A DNA stretch of 64,000 nt from Larimichthys crocea (GCF_000972845.2 NC_040028.1:19992210-20056209); one strand, 5' to 3'; shown: positions 36,330-49,849, counted from the stretch's first letter. Notes: generated by a model not told the origin, from the letters alone. Numbers and translations: made by a program.

Positions 36330-36345
36330 AACAGCTTATATCTGC
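36330..36345 (-). promoter_or_regulatory. Possible TATA box for col8a1
   Basis: The minus strand reads cagatataagctg (plus-strand cttatatc at 36335-36342), spaced to start transcription near 36308. A pyrimidine-rich stretch lies upstream (plus-strand G-rich 36365-36420). Confidence 0.3.
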
Positions 36346-36719
36346 TGGAGGGTGGAGCCACTCGGGTGGGTGGGTTGGGTGAAGGGGAAAAGGAAGGGTG
36401 GGATGGTGGGATGGAGGAGACTCGACTTGAGAGTAAATATAACCTCCCACAAAGTTATGGCATAATTTATAGCGGCAAAAACACGCTCGCGTCCCAGTGC
36501 TGAGCGCCCACAGCGGATGACGATGATGAACGGGAACGTTTCCCTCGTTAGACGTCGTGATCTGCCGGGCCACTGTGTGCAGTCAGAAGTGTAAATCATT
36601 ATTGTTGTTGAGCCCAGACACCTGTCCTGACACACACCTGGGAAATACAGACACAATTAAACATTTACAGGCTGCATAACTCATATTTACAGCATATGTA
36701 TGAATGTACACAGCACTGA

Positions 36720-37140
36720 CACATCCACCACATGGACCAATCTGGGGTTCAGCATTTTGCTGAAGGACACTTCGACGTGCAGACTGGAGGAGTCGAGGAT
36801 CTACACTATACGGACAAAAGTATTTGGCTACAACTAACTTGTTGGAGGAGGAATGATATCTCCAGTAAAGGGCCATACTTCCAACTTTGTGGCAACAGTT
36901 TGGGGAAGACCCTTTTCTGTCCATAAAGACCTGGTTTAATGAGTTCGGTGTGGAAGAACTTGACTGGCCCGCATAGATACCGGCCCTGACCTCAACCCCC
37001 ATCGAAGATCTTTGGGATGAACCGGAACCGAGATTGCGAGCCTGGCCTTCTCGTCCAACATCAGTACCCGACCTTATAAACGCTCTAAAGTATGAATGGG
37101 CACAGATTCCCACAGAAACAAAATCCCTGTTGGTATAATT
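36720..37140 (+). mobile_element. Internally deleted Tc1-like transposon
   Basis: It begins with acactatacggacaaaagta, typical of teleost Tc1-like ends. Plus-strand pieces encode the transposase C-terminus: ALTSTPIEDLWDE-like text from gacctcaacccccatcgaag (one extra C breaks the frame), then RARPSRPTSVPD and EWAQIPTET. The IEDLWDE word holds the last catalytic acidic residue of the DDE domain. Most of the transposase gene is gone. Confidence 0.7.
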
Positions 37141-38619
37141 ATCACTTTGTCTATGTAGTGTATTATTCCTCTTTATTTAAGATTTAATACTCAAAATATG
37201 TGATAAACAAAAGAAAATATGTTTTTTCTGCCGTTAAACTTCAGATTTAGCAGTAAAAATATGTAATGAACCAAAGAAACACGACGATCTGGGTTTATTT
37301 ACATCTGATACTCGTGTAATATCACTGAAGTAAAACTTTAGGACTGTAACTGAAAGCAGCAGTTATTATTTGAGAGCTTCTTCCGTGGGTCAGCGTTGCA
37401 GCTACACCTGACGTAGCAGCAGCGTGAAGCGTTTAGTCAGCATTAAACGTGGTTTAAAAGGAAGCACTGAGTCACATCCGTGGACTAAAAATACTCTTTT
37501 TCTTCTCTCTGAGGTTCTTTGTTGCTCTGTGACGCCGAGACACTTTCCAGGGCAGTTTTGACACCTGTCTACAAAAACTTCAGCAGCTCTGACGTGTCCG
37601 GCCTCGACTCTCATACAGTACGTACACACGGCGTGACTCCGTTTGCGTGTTTTCTCTTTTTATTTCCTTGCTCTGCTGAGTTTTAGATACAGAACAGAGG
37701 CCGGCAGTGTGTCTCTGCCTTCAGGGTGGTTTAATACGAGGGATGGAGGGTGCGTGCAGCTCCAAACTGACACGGTGGTGTAAAAGGGTGGATGTCCTGT
37801 TGGATCTCCGACAGCCAAGTGTCAGCTTAGTCAGCTTACTGCTCTCGGTGATGATCCAACTTTTGGTTCCTAGCACAGTAGAGACAGTTCTGTTGTCTTC
37901 TATCTGAGTGGAAAAACCTCTGACGACGTCGTCCTTCGTTAACAAGACGAACCGTTGCATCTGTCAGCTTCATGGCTACGACACGTGCACACCCAATGAA
38001 ACCCACAATCCTGAAGTCAAATACTAAAATACAGTTTTCATCTGTAAGCTTGTAATTGTTCCCCGGCAGCTCCACTCAAACACAAAACTCATATAAATCC
38101 AGCACACACACACACACACTTGGGCACACACTTTGAGTTGTGGTGTGAAAGGTACACGATAGCCAGGGGGTAATGAGTTGTGTGTGTTTGCCGTCGTGCT
38201 TCAATTCTCTTCCTGTTCCATTAATGAAGCCTCAATGGGGCCTCACCTCCTCCTCACCACCTCCTCGCCACCTCCTCACCATCCGGCTTCCACCTGTTCT
38301 ACTCTATGAGAATCTTATCGCCCGACTCGGCGGTTCATTCTCAGCTCTGCAGAGCTTTTTAGCATCTTTTTATTTAGTTTTACAGCAACTTTATGATTAG
38401 TTCTTCACATCATGCCATATCCTGCATCAAATAGGCAACAAGCTGGTGAAGATAGTGCAACATTTAGCAGCTAAAGAGCCAGATTTGATCCCTTTAGGAG
38501 CTGGAGGAGAACAAAACTGAGCTAAAAGGAGAGAGAGAACACTCCAAATTAATGCTATAGGTGCAACTGTTTTCTTTTCCATATCAACTTTTTTCCGTGA
38601 CATAAGGTGAAATATTGCC

Positions 38620-38920
38620 AGCGTCCACCGGAGGCTGGCTCCAGAAGTTAATCAGTCTCCATAAGTCCCCATGTTCAAATGTCCAACTTCACAGCAGAAA
38701 TAAACATGTTTACAGCCTGGTACAAAAAACAGTTTTGGTCTCTGTAGCTAATTTCCCCGTTCATGACAACTGTACTGAGGGTGAATTTATATACAACTCA
38801 CCTGTTCACATTATATTAAGGCTTAAAGTTATGCAGGATTAAGAGCGTGGACGCTTTGAGGTAGGTGTCGTTACAGATGGCTTGTTTTTGAGCCACCAGG
38901 CTTTATTTAACCTGCTTAAG
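38620..38920 (+). repeat. Dispersed repeat family A, copy 1
   Basis: The shared core contains ataaacatgtttacagcctg, gtctctgtagctaatttccc and acaactcacctgttcacatt. The frame NFPVHDNCTEGEFIYNSPVH is open here and in the sister copies at 40617, 42232 and 43850. Low divergence suggests recent spread. Confidence 0.85.
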
Positions 38921-40616
38921 TCACACATACACTATCCAGTCTTTATTCTGTCAGTGGACTTATTACAAGAACAACTTGTAATTGTGATTTAGTATAAAAC
39001 ATGCAGGATTGTCCTGGAAGCCGCGTCTCGTTCTGGGTTTTCCGCGATCATCGCGTCGTTGAGCCGATGTGGCGCCTCCAACAGAGCGGCTCCTCGTGTG
39101 CGCTCTCCACACAGTTATAACGGAGGCAGGAATGCAAATGTAGTGAATTAGGTAGTAAACTTCAGGTTTCTCTAACTTACTGCATCACATATAGATCATA
39201 CAAGTTTGTTATTGCTGCCGCTGTATGAGAATGAAAATTCCTCCCCGCTCGCATATTTTGTGCGCGCTTACCCAAACACAGTATTTCACGCAGCATGTAC
39301 TATAGAGTGTCTTTGTTTTCCCACCAGCTGGCACGCCTCCTCTGCGCCCTGAGAAAGTTTATGATGCGTATTATGTATGACATTGTCCAGAGCCCCCGAT
39401 GAGAGTCACACTAGGTATTTGTGTTTTTTCCCTGAACGAAAACACTCATTTGCTCGTACTATAAATGCCGCTTATCAATAGTCAAAACAAGTAGATGGCG
39501 TTCGGACAGAAGACACAGTGTGTGTGTCAGTGTGTGGAAAAGTGTTCTTATTAGATGTGGCAACTTACAGAGCAATCTGTGACCAGTCTGCCATTCATCA
39601 CTGTCTACGTCTTGCTCTTAGTCCCTCCGACTTTCACAGACCGTTTTGTGACCTCCGCTCTTCAAACTGATGCCCAGAGAGTCCCAGCAACTCGCTGTCT
39701 CTGTTTAAATGTCCAACCCCGGGAACTGTAGATGCATTTTTTATTATTTGCACAGCTGTGAGTTTACATTTTACAGTCATAAAAGCTGGAGACAATCGGC
39801 CCATCGCCACAGTAACTCGCCGTAAGAATCTGTTTTTAACAGTTAAAGAGTTGTCCCGTCGCATATTCCAATGAGTTTACGGCATTCGCAGAGTTTGTAG
39901 TAAGGGCTTCCACATTCCTTTGCTCCTTCTCTCTTCACCATGAGGCAATCCTGGAATTTGCAGTGCAAACAGGAGTAAACGTAAAAGTGTCCGTGTCACC
40001 TCGACCGTAGGGACAGAGGGCTGTGGAATTTAGACCGAAAACATGAGCGATGTGTTCAACAATCAGTTTAACCGACACGAGAATGACAGACTATGCGCTG
40101 CCGACCTGTCAGCGATGGTTCTTCCCATTAAAAAATGCATAATTATTATTATTTATGTCCCTCTTGCCAGATTGTGATCTCACACTGAGCTAATATTTAC
40201 CTGTTCATGACGTCGCCTATGGGAGTCCAGCTACTGCAGGGGGACAACAAGTAAATCAGGCTTATACCTACAATGCTTTTCAACAAGTGTGTGATCAGCT
40301 TCTTTCTTTTTAGACTTTTACTATTTTGAACTTTTGGCCCGGTGCCCAGATCAGTGAACCTTGACCTTCCTTCTCTGACCCCCGTAGGTCAAACCGAGCA
40401 CCACCAACAATGCAGGGCAGTAGACCAAGAAACTTCAAACTATGTCGAGAGTAAATAAATCCTGAATTAATTCACAAATCATGCCACGGCAGCACACCGC
40501 GTATACCTAACTCTCACCGTTTTGAACCAGGCTGAAAGATCTCAACAACTGTTGGAGGGACTGCCGTGAAAATTCCTAGAGGAATGGATCGGATCCAAAG
40601 CGGCAACCTCCGTGAA

Positions 40617-40757
40617 GAAAGCAGAAATAAACATGTTTACAGCCTGGTACAAAAAACAGTTTTGGTCTCTGTAGCTAATTTCCCTGTTCATGACAACTGT
40701 ACTGAGGGTGAATTTATATACAACTCACCTGTTCACATTATATTAAGGCTTAAAGTG
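40617..40757 (+). repeat. Dispersed repeat family A, copy 2 (core only)
   Basis: It has the core from gcagaaataaacatgtttac to aaggcttaaagt, joined on its left to another teleost repeat containing gatctcaacaactgttggag (about 40530-40616). Confidence 0.85.
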
Positions 40758-42231
40758 GATTTTGTTTCAAGACTTAAGAATCCAGATCTAGATTTGCTTT
40801 ATTTTGTCTTTTTGCAAGATAGCAATGCTAAAACTTGAAATATCTGGACTTCTTTTAAGATAACCTGTTTCAAATAGGCAAAAATATTGTTGATTTCTTG
40901 AAGCTTTACATCCTGGAAAGTGTTTTTCGCGTTATAGCAGCACCTTGCTACATTGCATAGTCGTCATACTCACTGATGGAGTAGTTCCTGAACAGAAGGC
41001 CTCACAGTTTTTCTCTCTACTCTCTGATACCTCTTTAAAACTGTGTATTCGCACAGTGAAATATACAGTATGATCATTATTTGATTACCTTAATGTTAGT
41101 TCAGTCCTGCCCCGTTCATCACAGGTTACGATGACCGCACTGTCGCAGCCTTCAGCCCACACCTGCTGCACCAAGAGTGGGTACTTCTCGTTTTTTTGCC
41201 CCCTACCATGGGTCCAGCAATAAATCATGGGGTTTTTTTTACGAGTCCCCCGTGTCACTTCAAAAATGCTCCTCTCAACACTAACAAGTCCAGAGGTTTG
41301 TTATTCAGTTTTTTAAGAAAACAACTGCATCGCTCACACAGTGGTGCTCCCAGGAGTTTGGACCACCACCACCACCTCCACCCCTCTCTCACAGACCTCC
41401 ACCCCCATGAAACAAATGCCCACTGTGGAGTTTAAAGAAACGAGGCATTCCAGTGAGGTCAGAATCCCATAACCTTTACTTTATCTCTAAATTGTCAGCC
41501 ATCTGTCATATGTACAGTATTTGTATCTGCTGGGTTAAGGACAACACAAACTCGATCACATATTTTGGCGAATTCTCCCAAAATGGAGCCAACGTAACCG
41601 TCACAGGAGGCTCCCATGGCCAGTCATCGTGACCCCGAACACCACTGTCTCCACTCAGTCTACCCATGGACTTTGGCTAATGGGACAAGTAACACACAGA
41701 GCCTGTGCGGCCCACGGTCATGTGTTCATCCTGCTGCACATGTGTCCGTGCCTCTGAGTGAGTACTGGGCTTATTCAGCTTTGTGAGTTTGCTGTGAATG
41801 TACGGACGGCCTCGCACACTCCCCCGCACACAGCTGGCCTATACTGAGACTTAAGTCTTCACACAGTGGTGTTGACCCCACATACAGTCATATATATATG
41901 TAGACTGTATATAGGCGTGCACATGCACAAACACGTGCACGGTTTCTCCTCCATCGTCACACGCACCCACAATCCTTTGCCTCAATCAACAGGTTGTAAC
42001 ATTCCAGTCTCTCACCTCGGGGGTGTCCACGCTCAGTGATGATGACGTCGCCAATCCGACACAGACGGGCAAGTTTACAAGGTATGGGGTGGAGATTCAA
42101 AAAGGCGCTCTCTCACATGGGTTCGTATAAAAAACGTTGATTCATCAGCAGCTTATGAATCAGTCTCACATCTGTGTGTTATACAGACCAAGCAGCAACC
42201 TTCAAGGCTGTGAATGAAGCCCAAAAAACTT

Positions 42232-42480
42232 GAGTCAGTCTCCGTAAGTCCCCATGTCCAAATGTCCAACTTCACAGCAGAAATAAACATGTTTACAGCC
42301 TGGTACAAAAAACAGTTTTGGTCTCTGTAGCTAATTTCCCCGTTCATGACAACTGTACTGAGGGTGAATTTATATACAACTCACCTGTTCACATTACATT
42401 AAGGCTTAAAGTTATGCAGGATTAAGAGCGTGGACGTTACAGGTGGCTTGTTTGAGCGACCAGGCTTCATTCAGCCTGCC
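42232..42480 (+). repeat. Dispersed repeat family A, copy 3
   Basis: It runs from agtcagtctccgtaagtccc through the full core to gattaagagcgtggacgtta. Confidence 0.85.
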
Positions 42481-43630
42481 TCAGGTCCAACAATCCACGT
42501 CTTTGCTGATTTTTTAGATTAGACTTAAAACTAGAAGCAGGGCAAATATCTAAATTTAATTAATGAGCACATTAAATCTCAGGTTGCCAGGTTTTCTGTA
42601 GAGAGACGGATGTGAAAATGGATGTATAGTAGTTTTTCCTCCTAATGCTCAGAGCCCTAATGATGAATTCATTGTGCATACGACAGCATTGGAGCCGAGA
42701 GTTGCATGTACAGTATCTGCCTCCAATCTCTAATACTGATTTCTGACATTCTTCTCATGACTTTAGAATCGGGGTCATTTTTAATTGGACCAATATGCAA
42801 GCGATTCAGCAAGAGGGTCATTGCTGTGAAATAAACCCCAAGAGGGTCAATCTGCATCATCCTGTCGAGGTTTATTTCACAATAATTACACATTATCACA
42901 TGTGGTATACAGAAATAACAGACAGTAGAACGCCTTCACTGACCAACAAAGTCGTGTAATAAAATAATTAGAACTGGGAGATCCAGATTTTTCTAAAAGC
43001 TCTGGTACTTATTTTGAAATGTTTACACAGACGTGGACGTTTCATATCAGTCAAATTCATGTTTACAGTAATTAGATGAAGATTTAATGGATACTGACCT
43101 GGACACTTATCTTCTTCAGACACTTTGTCATTGCAACCATCGATCCCACATTATGTCTTCTTTCTATTGTGGCGCCTCCGAACATGTTTTGTTATTGTTA
43201 AAATCTTTATGGGAATGTAAAGTCACACCTGCCCCACACACTCCCTCATCACACTGGGCTACGATGCACAGCTTGGCAGAGAGACAGAATCATAAGAGTG
43301 AAATACTGCGAGACATGTCAGAGGGAGACAGACAGTCTGTAGATGCTTGTCATATCTGATTTAATGGTGAGTGTGGGAGAAACAAGTGAGTGATGGATAA
43401 ACATATTTACCCAGTAGAGGAGTGTACGAGGTCATACATGGACAGAGAAGTGAAGTTTCTCTGCTGTTTGCTTGTAATGAACTGATTTTTCTGTGTCTTC
43501 AAAGACGCCTTAGATTATCGTATGACCACAGAGGGAGAGGGCGTGATGAGATGGATTTAAAAGAGAAATGTTTGATTTTGTTATGAATCTGAGGAAGGTT
43601 ACAGACAGATCTGGTGTTTTTATCCATCTC

Positions 43631-43714
43631 TTAAGCTTCAGTGGATGTTTAGGCCAAATGCTTTAAATTTCTTTAAGCTTCAGTGGATGTTTAGGCCAAA
43701 TGCTTTAAATTTCT
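43631..43714. repeat. 42-bp tandem duplication
   Basis: The unit starting ttaagcttcagtggatgttt occurs at 43631 and 43673. Confidence 0.95.
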
Positions 43715-43849
43715 GATATTTCTATCACTGACTGTATAAAGAATGGATAGTGTATGTGTGATTTTTTTCCGAAAAGCTGTTTTGAAGCTGAAAATCTGTG
43801 GCCACCGCCATGTTGGTAGTACTTACTCCTTCTGCCTGATCCAAATCAT

Positions 43850-44195
43850 CAGCGGACCTGAGGCGGGACGAATGACGCCTGGTTGATCAAACAAACCACC
43901 TGTAACGACACCCACCTGTCAATCAAAGCGTCCACGCTCTTAATCCTGCATAACTGCATAACTTTAAGCCTTAATATAATGTGAACAGGTGAGTTGTATA
44001 TAAATTCACCCTCAGTACAGTTGTCATGAACGGGGAAATTAGCTACAGAGACCAAAACTGTTTTTTGTACCAGGCTGTAAACATGTTTATTTCTGCTGTG
44101 AAGTTGGACATTTGGACATGGGGACTTATGGAGACTGACTCACTTCTTCTGGAGCCAGCCTCAAGTGGACGTTAGAGGAACTGCAGTTTGTGGCT
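43850..44195 (-). repeat. Dispersed repeat family A, copy 4 (longest)
   Basis: This is the most complete copy, on the minus strand, ending with gagccagcctcaagtggacg on the plus strand and including the acctgaggcgggacgaatga edge. A partial match to that edge lies at 63915-64000. Confidence 0.85.
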
Positions 44196-44224
44196 TCATT
44201 TCACTGCCCCGGAGGTGGTTTCTA

Positions 44225-44400
44225 CTCACGTTTTTGCTTTATTTGACAGAGACAGCTTAAAAAGTGACAGGAAATGTGGAAAGAGAGAGATGGGGAATGA
44301 CATGCGGGAAAGAGCCACAGGTCTGAGTCGAACCCTGGGCCGCCGCGGCAAGGACTGAGCCTTTGTACGCGGGAAGCTAAACGACACCCTATACTCATGG
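44225..44400. repeat. SINE-like teleost repeat with B-box-like word
   Basis: It contains gtgacaggaaatgtggaaag, gagatggggaatgacatgcg and gagtcgaaccctgggccg. The last resembles a tRNA T-arm, as in tRNA-derived repeats. Confidence 0.5.
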
Positions 44401-44959
44401 TTTATACACAAATTGAAACTGCGTATAGAAACAGGAGGATGGAAACACTCTTTATGTCCCTTCAACTTTCAGTGCATTTTCAGTGATTACCACTGTCACT
44501 CATGCAAAGTTTGATATTAATCAATCAGACTTGTAACAGATGTAAGAGATGTAGCTGAGTTTTTCATATGATGCCGACTCTCTATACTCTCCATACCATT
44601 GGGTTAAAGGGTAAGGTACTGGGCCATAAACACAGGTGCTTGCTGAAGGGCATTGTGGGTAGGGTATTCTGCAGTGAGGTGTTAGTATGTGTGGAATGCT
44701 CATAGGACTCAATGTTGACCTGGGACAAACAGATAGCATGCTGGGATACAGCATATGGGGAGAGGACAGCAGTGGCTTCGGCAGTTTGCCATGCGTGCTA
44801 TGTGGTATTCACAGAAATGTAAGCATTTGTTTTGTTTGCTTAGACCCTGAGGAACTTTGAAACTTGAGGAAAAGTCCACATTTCCAACAGAGACAGCAGC
44901 AGAATGATGCCTACAGCATGGATGTTATGATGACAGCATGGGAAGATGTGGAGACGAGC

Positions 44960-45335
44960 AACTTAAATTCAAATTCAGGACAATTTTACAGTTTACAGCC
45001 GTGGTTGGCAGAATTTTACCGTCATAAATACAGTATAACCTTTTTTACAGTGAAAGGATATTAGTACTTCATGTATACGGTTGATGTTTTAGTCCGTATT
45101 TTAAAGTAACTGTAGTTTTTATGGTGAAAAACTGCAAAAGACTGTAAAATATGTCATTAAATATTACAGTGTTTTGCTGTAGAGTTAACAGTCTCTAATG
45201 TAAAATACGTATAAATAAAGGTTTTGAAATGTGACTGTGTTTTACTGTATACATATGTATGCCATACATTTACGGTCTTTTGCTGTCATAGTTTGGCAGC
45301 TTTTCACTGTAAAATCTACATTTTCTACAGTGTAT
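44960..45335. repeat. ACAGTAAA/TTTACTGT-rich interspersed repeat
   Basis: The words ttttacagtttacag, tttttacagtgaaaggata, attacagtgttttgctgta and cactgtaaaatctac recur in both orientations. A related copy is at 55733-55885. Probably a non-autonomous DNA element. Confidence 0.5.
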
Positions 45336-46444
45336 CCTAAGAATAACAAGCATATATGCATTTTGCACTAAAAAAGAAGAGAAACATCTTGTAAGTGATC
45401 GGGTAATGGAGAATAATACACATATCAATCTTCTCATTAATGCATAATGAAAACATTCTGACTTCATCTGGTTGATAGATGCATGCCACGTGGTGACGAT
45501 ACAACCGAACTGCACGCGATAAACGAATTTACAAACTCCGAAACCAATCCACGCGTCGTGGTTTCTGTCATCGGGGCGCTCACACAAAAGCACTGTTTAA
45601 TGTCTGCCCTGTGACTGAAAGCACATTGAAATAATCTGTATAATGATTGTGAATGTTGGCACTCCTGGTAGCACGAGAGAACACTTAATGTACAGAGCGC
45701 AGTCCCAAATGGCTCATATATTAGGCGGTCTGTTATTCCATCCTACGCACACTGTTGCCATCATTAAATGTCAAACCACGGGCTCTGACATGGCAGGCGA
45801 GCATGCCAGGTATAATATGCTTGAAAGAAATACAGCTCCAAAATGTATTTTCTAAACTGTGACATGGAATAATTTGTTTTGTCGCAACTATTTGGGTTGC
45901 AACCCCCCCCACCCTCTCCTTAGTGTGAACAGTATCTGGAGTCTACTGTAGAAACATGGAAGAGGACCCCCCTCTTCTCATTGTAACGTAACAAAAACTC
46001 TTATTTTTAGGTGGATATAACGGACGTTTGGTGACCACTGTAGTTTCTTTTTCATGCTAGGAAGAAGAGGATGAGGCCAGGGAATCACAATCAGCTAGAT
46101 GCCACTAGATCTGGTCTTTTGAGTGCATGTAAAGACAGAGAGGAGTGTGTGTGGGTACATCATGTCTCTGCCAAAGAAAAAACCCTCTCTGGTTCTCAGG
46201 TCCTGTAAACACTTGTGACCATCCTCTTCACAGTTAGAGTGCAATCTCACCACCAAACCCACAAACTATTTCTCATGGGAAAGTATCAACAGATGCAGAT
46301 CACTCAAAGGTAAAACCACAATATGACACAAGTTACAGGAACATGGAGCTCGGCCTGACTTGGAGCAGACGCTGTTCGAGATCAGGCCAGATTTATTGTA
46401 TATAAACTTGGAGAAACCTTCATAGACCAGATTGATTCTCTGAT

Positions 46445-46640
46445 ACAGAATTAGTCAGACAATCTTGGCAAAGACGTGAAGCTGAATGAAGCCTGGTAAC
46501 CACCAAAACTGTTTGTACCAGGCTGTAAACATGTTTATTTCTGCTTTGAAGTTGGACATTTGAACATGGGGACTTATGGAGACTGACTCACTTCTGGAGC
46601 CAGCCTCAAGTGGACGTTAGAGGAACTGCAGTTTTTGGAT
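46445..46640 (-). repeat. Dispersed repeat family A, copy 5 (internally deleted)
   Basis: The plus strand reads ccaggctgtaaacatgttta through gagccagcctcaagtggacg. The part corresponding to the conserved open frame is missing. Confidence 0.8.
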
Positions 46641-48475
46641 GAGCCTCCTGTGCGACACCGTGTGGTTTCTTAATCACTCTCTATCAATCACCGATGTATT
46701 CTTGTTCTTCTAGTTGCTACTTGGGAGACCTTACAATAAAACCTACACTGTAAATAATGTGTAGTGGAGCTTCTGTGAAATATATATGTAAACATGAGAC
46801 CACACACACACATACACCAACGCAAACATGTTCCATATACAATACAGTGGGGGAGCTGAGTGCGGCCAGACGGACCTCCTACAAGTCGACCTTTGAACCT
46901 TCAGAAAGTACAGATATTGCAGTTTATTTATTCTGTCTTGGACGATGAAACACCCATAAAATATGCTTCTCTACCCCCGTTAAAAACTGGTACCAGAACA
47001 AATCATATGACCATTTATCCCATAACTGAATCGTCCCATTCTTCTTCTGAAGCTGATTAAACGTGCAGAGTTAAAGGTTAGACCAGAATATCTCCTAAGA
47101 GGTGCCAAGGAGATGAAACCTTTTCATTGTGTGTGTGTGAATAATGAATGAATTTGGCCTGGAAAAGTTTACATGGGGTGCTCATGCAGAATGAGAAAGA
47201 AAATACACAGCACCACCTGGACGAGGAATGTGTCCAGAGAGCCGAGGATGGATCCTGACAGACAGACAGAGCTCGACCAGCTCAGGTCCAAGGGAAGTTC
47301 TCTGGGCCTTGAACCAAGACGAGTTATTACAGAAGAAAGTTTTTAAAAAAATCAGCTCCTGTCGTGGATCCAAACCAGAACCACAGCTCGTGAAACTCTC
47401 ACCTCAATCACATGCTGGGTGTGCGCACGCATTAATAAAGACCGAGAGTCCAGAAAAACAGAAACATGTGCAACAATGTAATGTAATCCACGAACAGCAC
47501 AAACTACAGCCTGAACAAATAAACGTGTTTCTGTTTTAACAGTAATTTCACAACAAAATCATTTTTTCAGTAACCGAAGATAGAAACCATGTGCAGGTAC
47601 AAGTATTCAAACATAAACATGGATATGGCAAAAAGATTCAAAGTAAATTCATTAACAGTTATTTTCATCAGTGATTAATCTGTGGATCAATAAAAATGTC
47701 TAAGAGAGTCAAAAAAGGCTGTTAACAGAGTCTAAAAAAATATAAAAATCCCAAAAATATAATAAACGATATACAGAGAAGAGCAGAGAAATAGATGAAG
47801 CTGGAACTGGAATTAATTACTCACCGACGATGAAGTGAAGTATTAAACAAAACCACTTGCGTATTTACAATGCAGAAAATCTTTAAATCGTTTTATCCTG
47901 TTGGTATAAAACATTGAAGAGTTAAAGTTTCTGCCTTTTTTTTCTTACCATGCATGTTGTGGATGGAGCGACTGATTTACGTGTTTGCGTCCTCTGTATT
48001 TCTGTTCAAGTGTGTATAACCCTGACGGACAAACACAATTTGTTTAAGCTGACAATAAATTCAGAAAAGCAATTTAAAGAAGGAGAGAGAGAAAGGAGAA
48101 AGGAGAAAGGAGGAGGAGGAGGCCAGAGTATTTCATTCCTTTCAGTCTTAAATGGCCAACAGTTTTAACTGTGATGCCACAAACCTCTGAAAAAAGACAA
48201 AATACGTGGCTCTGCATAAATACAGTTTGTGGCGTTACAGTATCATTTTTCTTCCTGAGGTCTCTGTTGTGACAACAAAACTTTAGAAAGTCACTGCACC
48301 CGGCCAAGAAAGAGTCCCGCAGATAAACCCCCGTAAAACTATTCATATGTTCGTACATTTAAGCGTTTGTAAAGATCATACAACATGATACAATTAGATA
48401 ATTACAGCTGCATTAGCTGCTGTTACAGTAGCTATAAGGTGCATTTAAAATCATTAAATTTTCTCAAAAATCAAC

Positions 48476-49068
48476 AGTGGGCCTTATGTATTAATTCTGG
48501 TTGTGTTTACTAACCTCGAACCGATTTTATGTGGTACACGTTACCGTAGGCTACCGTAGTCAGGAGCCTCGCAGAGTAATACGGACGGCTTTTTCCACGA
48601 ATCTCTGTCCCTATTGATCTACGACTCCATGCACGCCCATCTCACCGATACTGTCAAAACCCAAGTGACACAAACTAATTCAGTGCACGCCATCATTCCG
48701 GGTGGATTAACCAAAGAACTCCAACCGCTAGATATTGGTGTCAACAGGCCGTTCGAAGTTAAAATGCGAGCTGCATGAGAGCGTTGGATGACACAAGGCG
48801 GACACACATTCACAAAGACAGGGAGGCAACGCTGGGCGAGTTACGCCACTGTCTGCCAGTGGATCGTGGATGCCTGGGCTAAGGTATCAGTTCGAGCTTT
48901 CACGAAGGCCGAGATATTGTGAGTTAGTTGAATAAAGTTCGACCTATCTGACACCGTTTTGTTTCACCTGTTGCGCCTTATAAGCCGATGCACCTTATGT
49001 GTGAAAATTGACAGGAGGCACCTTATAAAATTGATATTGCGCCTTATAGCCCGAAAAATACGGTAGAT
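48476..49068 (+). mobile_element. Pogo/Tigger-like (DDE_1) transposon remnant
   Basis: A plus-strand frame from about 48622 to 48921 reads YDSMHAHLTDTVK, HAIIPGGLTKELQPLDIGVN, RPFEVKMRAA, a stop, then ERWMTQGGHTFTKTGRQRWA and QWIVDAWAKV, ending at a natural-looking stop. This matches the C-terminal part of the DDE_1 transposases common in fish. The in-frame TGA replaces an expected TGG. The right end has cgccttatagcccgaaaaat, with a cggta terminus typical of this repeat type. It is not functional. Confidence 0.75.
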
Positions 49069-49804
49069 CTTTGCATCTTTTATGCTAAGATAAACTAATC
49101 ATTAAACGTATAGATATGTGGTATTGATCTTTTAACTTCGTCATACCACTGTCTACAGCATAGCAGTCCGTTCTATGTCTTCTTTGTGTCTTTGCATGTG
49201 TGCACATGACGTTGAATGAGCTCCTTGTTCGGTTGTTTATTAGCGTGTATTCCCAGTGATCATCATTTACAGTGGCCCCTGCTTCGGACGCTCTGCTGCT
49301 GATTATTTAGTCTTCGGATAGAAAGAGCTTGTTTCCAAAGTTCCCGTTGAAAAACTGCAGCAAATTCTCCCGAGTCAAAAGACGACCGCAGATGTGCACC
49401 GGGTCTGATTGCTGCTGTTTGGTATGTCTTCCATAAAATGTCTATTTGTGTGAGGAGGTATGCAGGAATCTGTGAGTGTGTGATGTATGTTCACATGTCG
49501 ACCGTCCCACTGGAGGGTGCTGTAGTGTGATGGTTAATGGTTACACAGCAGCAGTGGTGGACCACCAGCCGTGATCTGGACACTGAGCCGGACTCATCAA
49601 TTCACCTGTGTTTATTTAATGGAAGCAGAAATATGGAACAAACCGGTAGCTGGAAAAACCGCGTTTCCTTTCCTGCAACCGCAGACACTTAAACTGTACT
49701 GTTCCTCTGCCTGTGCTGTGATGATGGATGGAGGATGACACATAACTCACAGGCGCTCATGCGTGTGCTCGGACACATGCACACAAACAAAAGGTACACA
49801 CATG

Positions 49805-49808
<4 letters not shown>

Positions 49809-49849
<41 letters not shown>
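49809..49849. repeat. CA microsatellite
   Basis: About 20 CA units. Confidence 0.97.
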
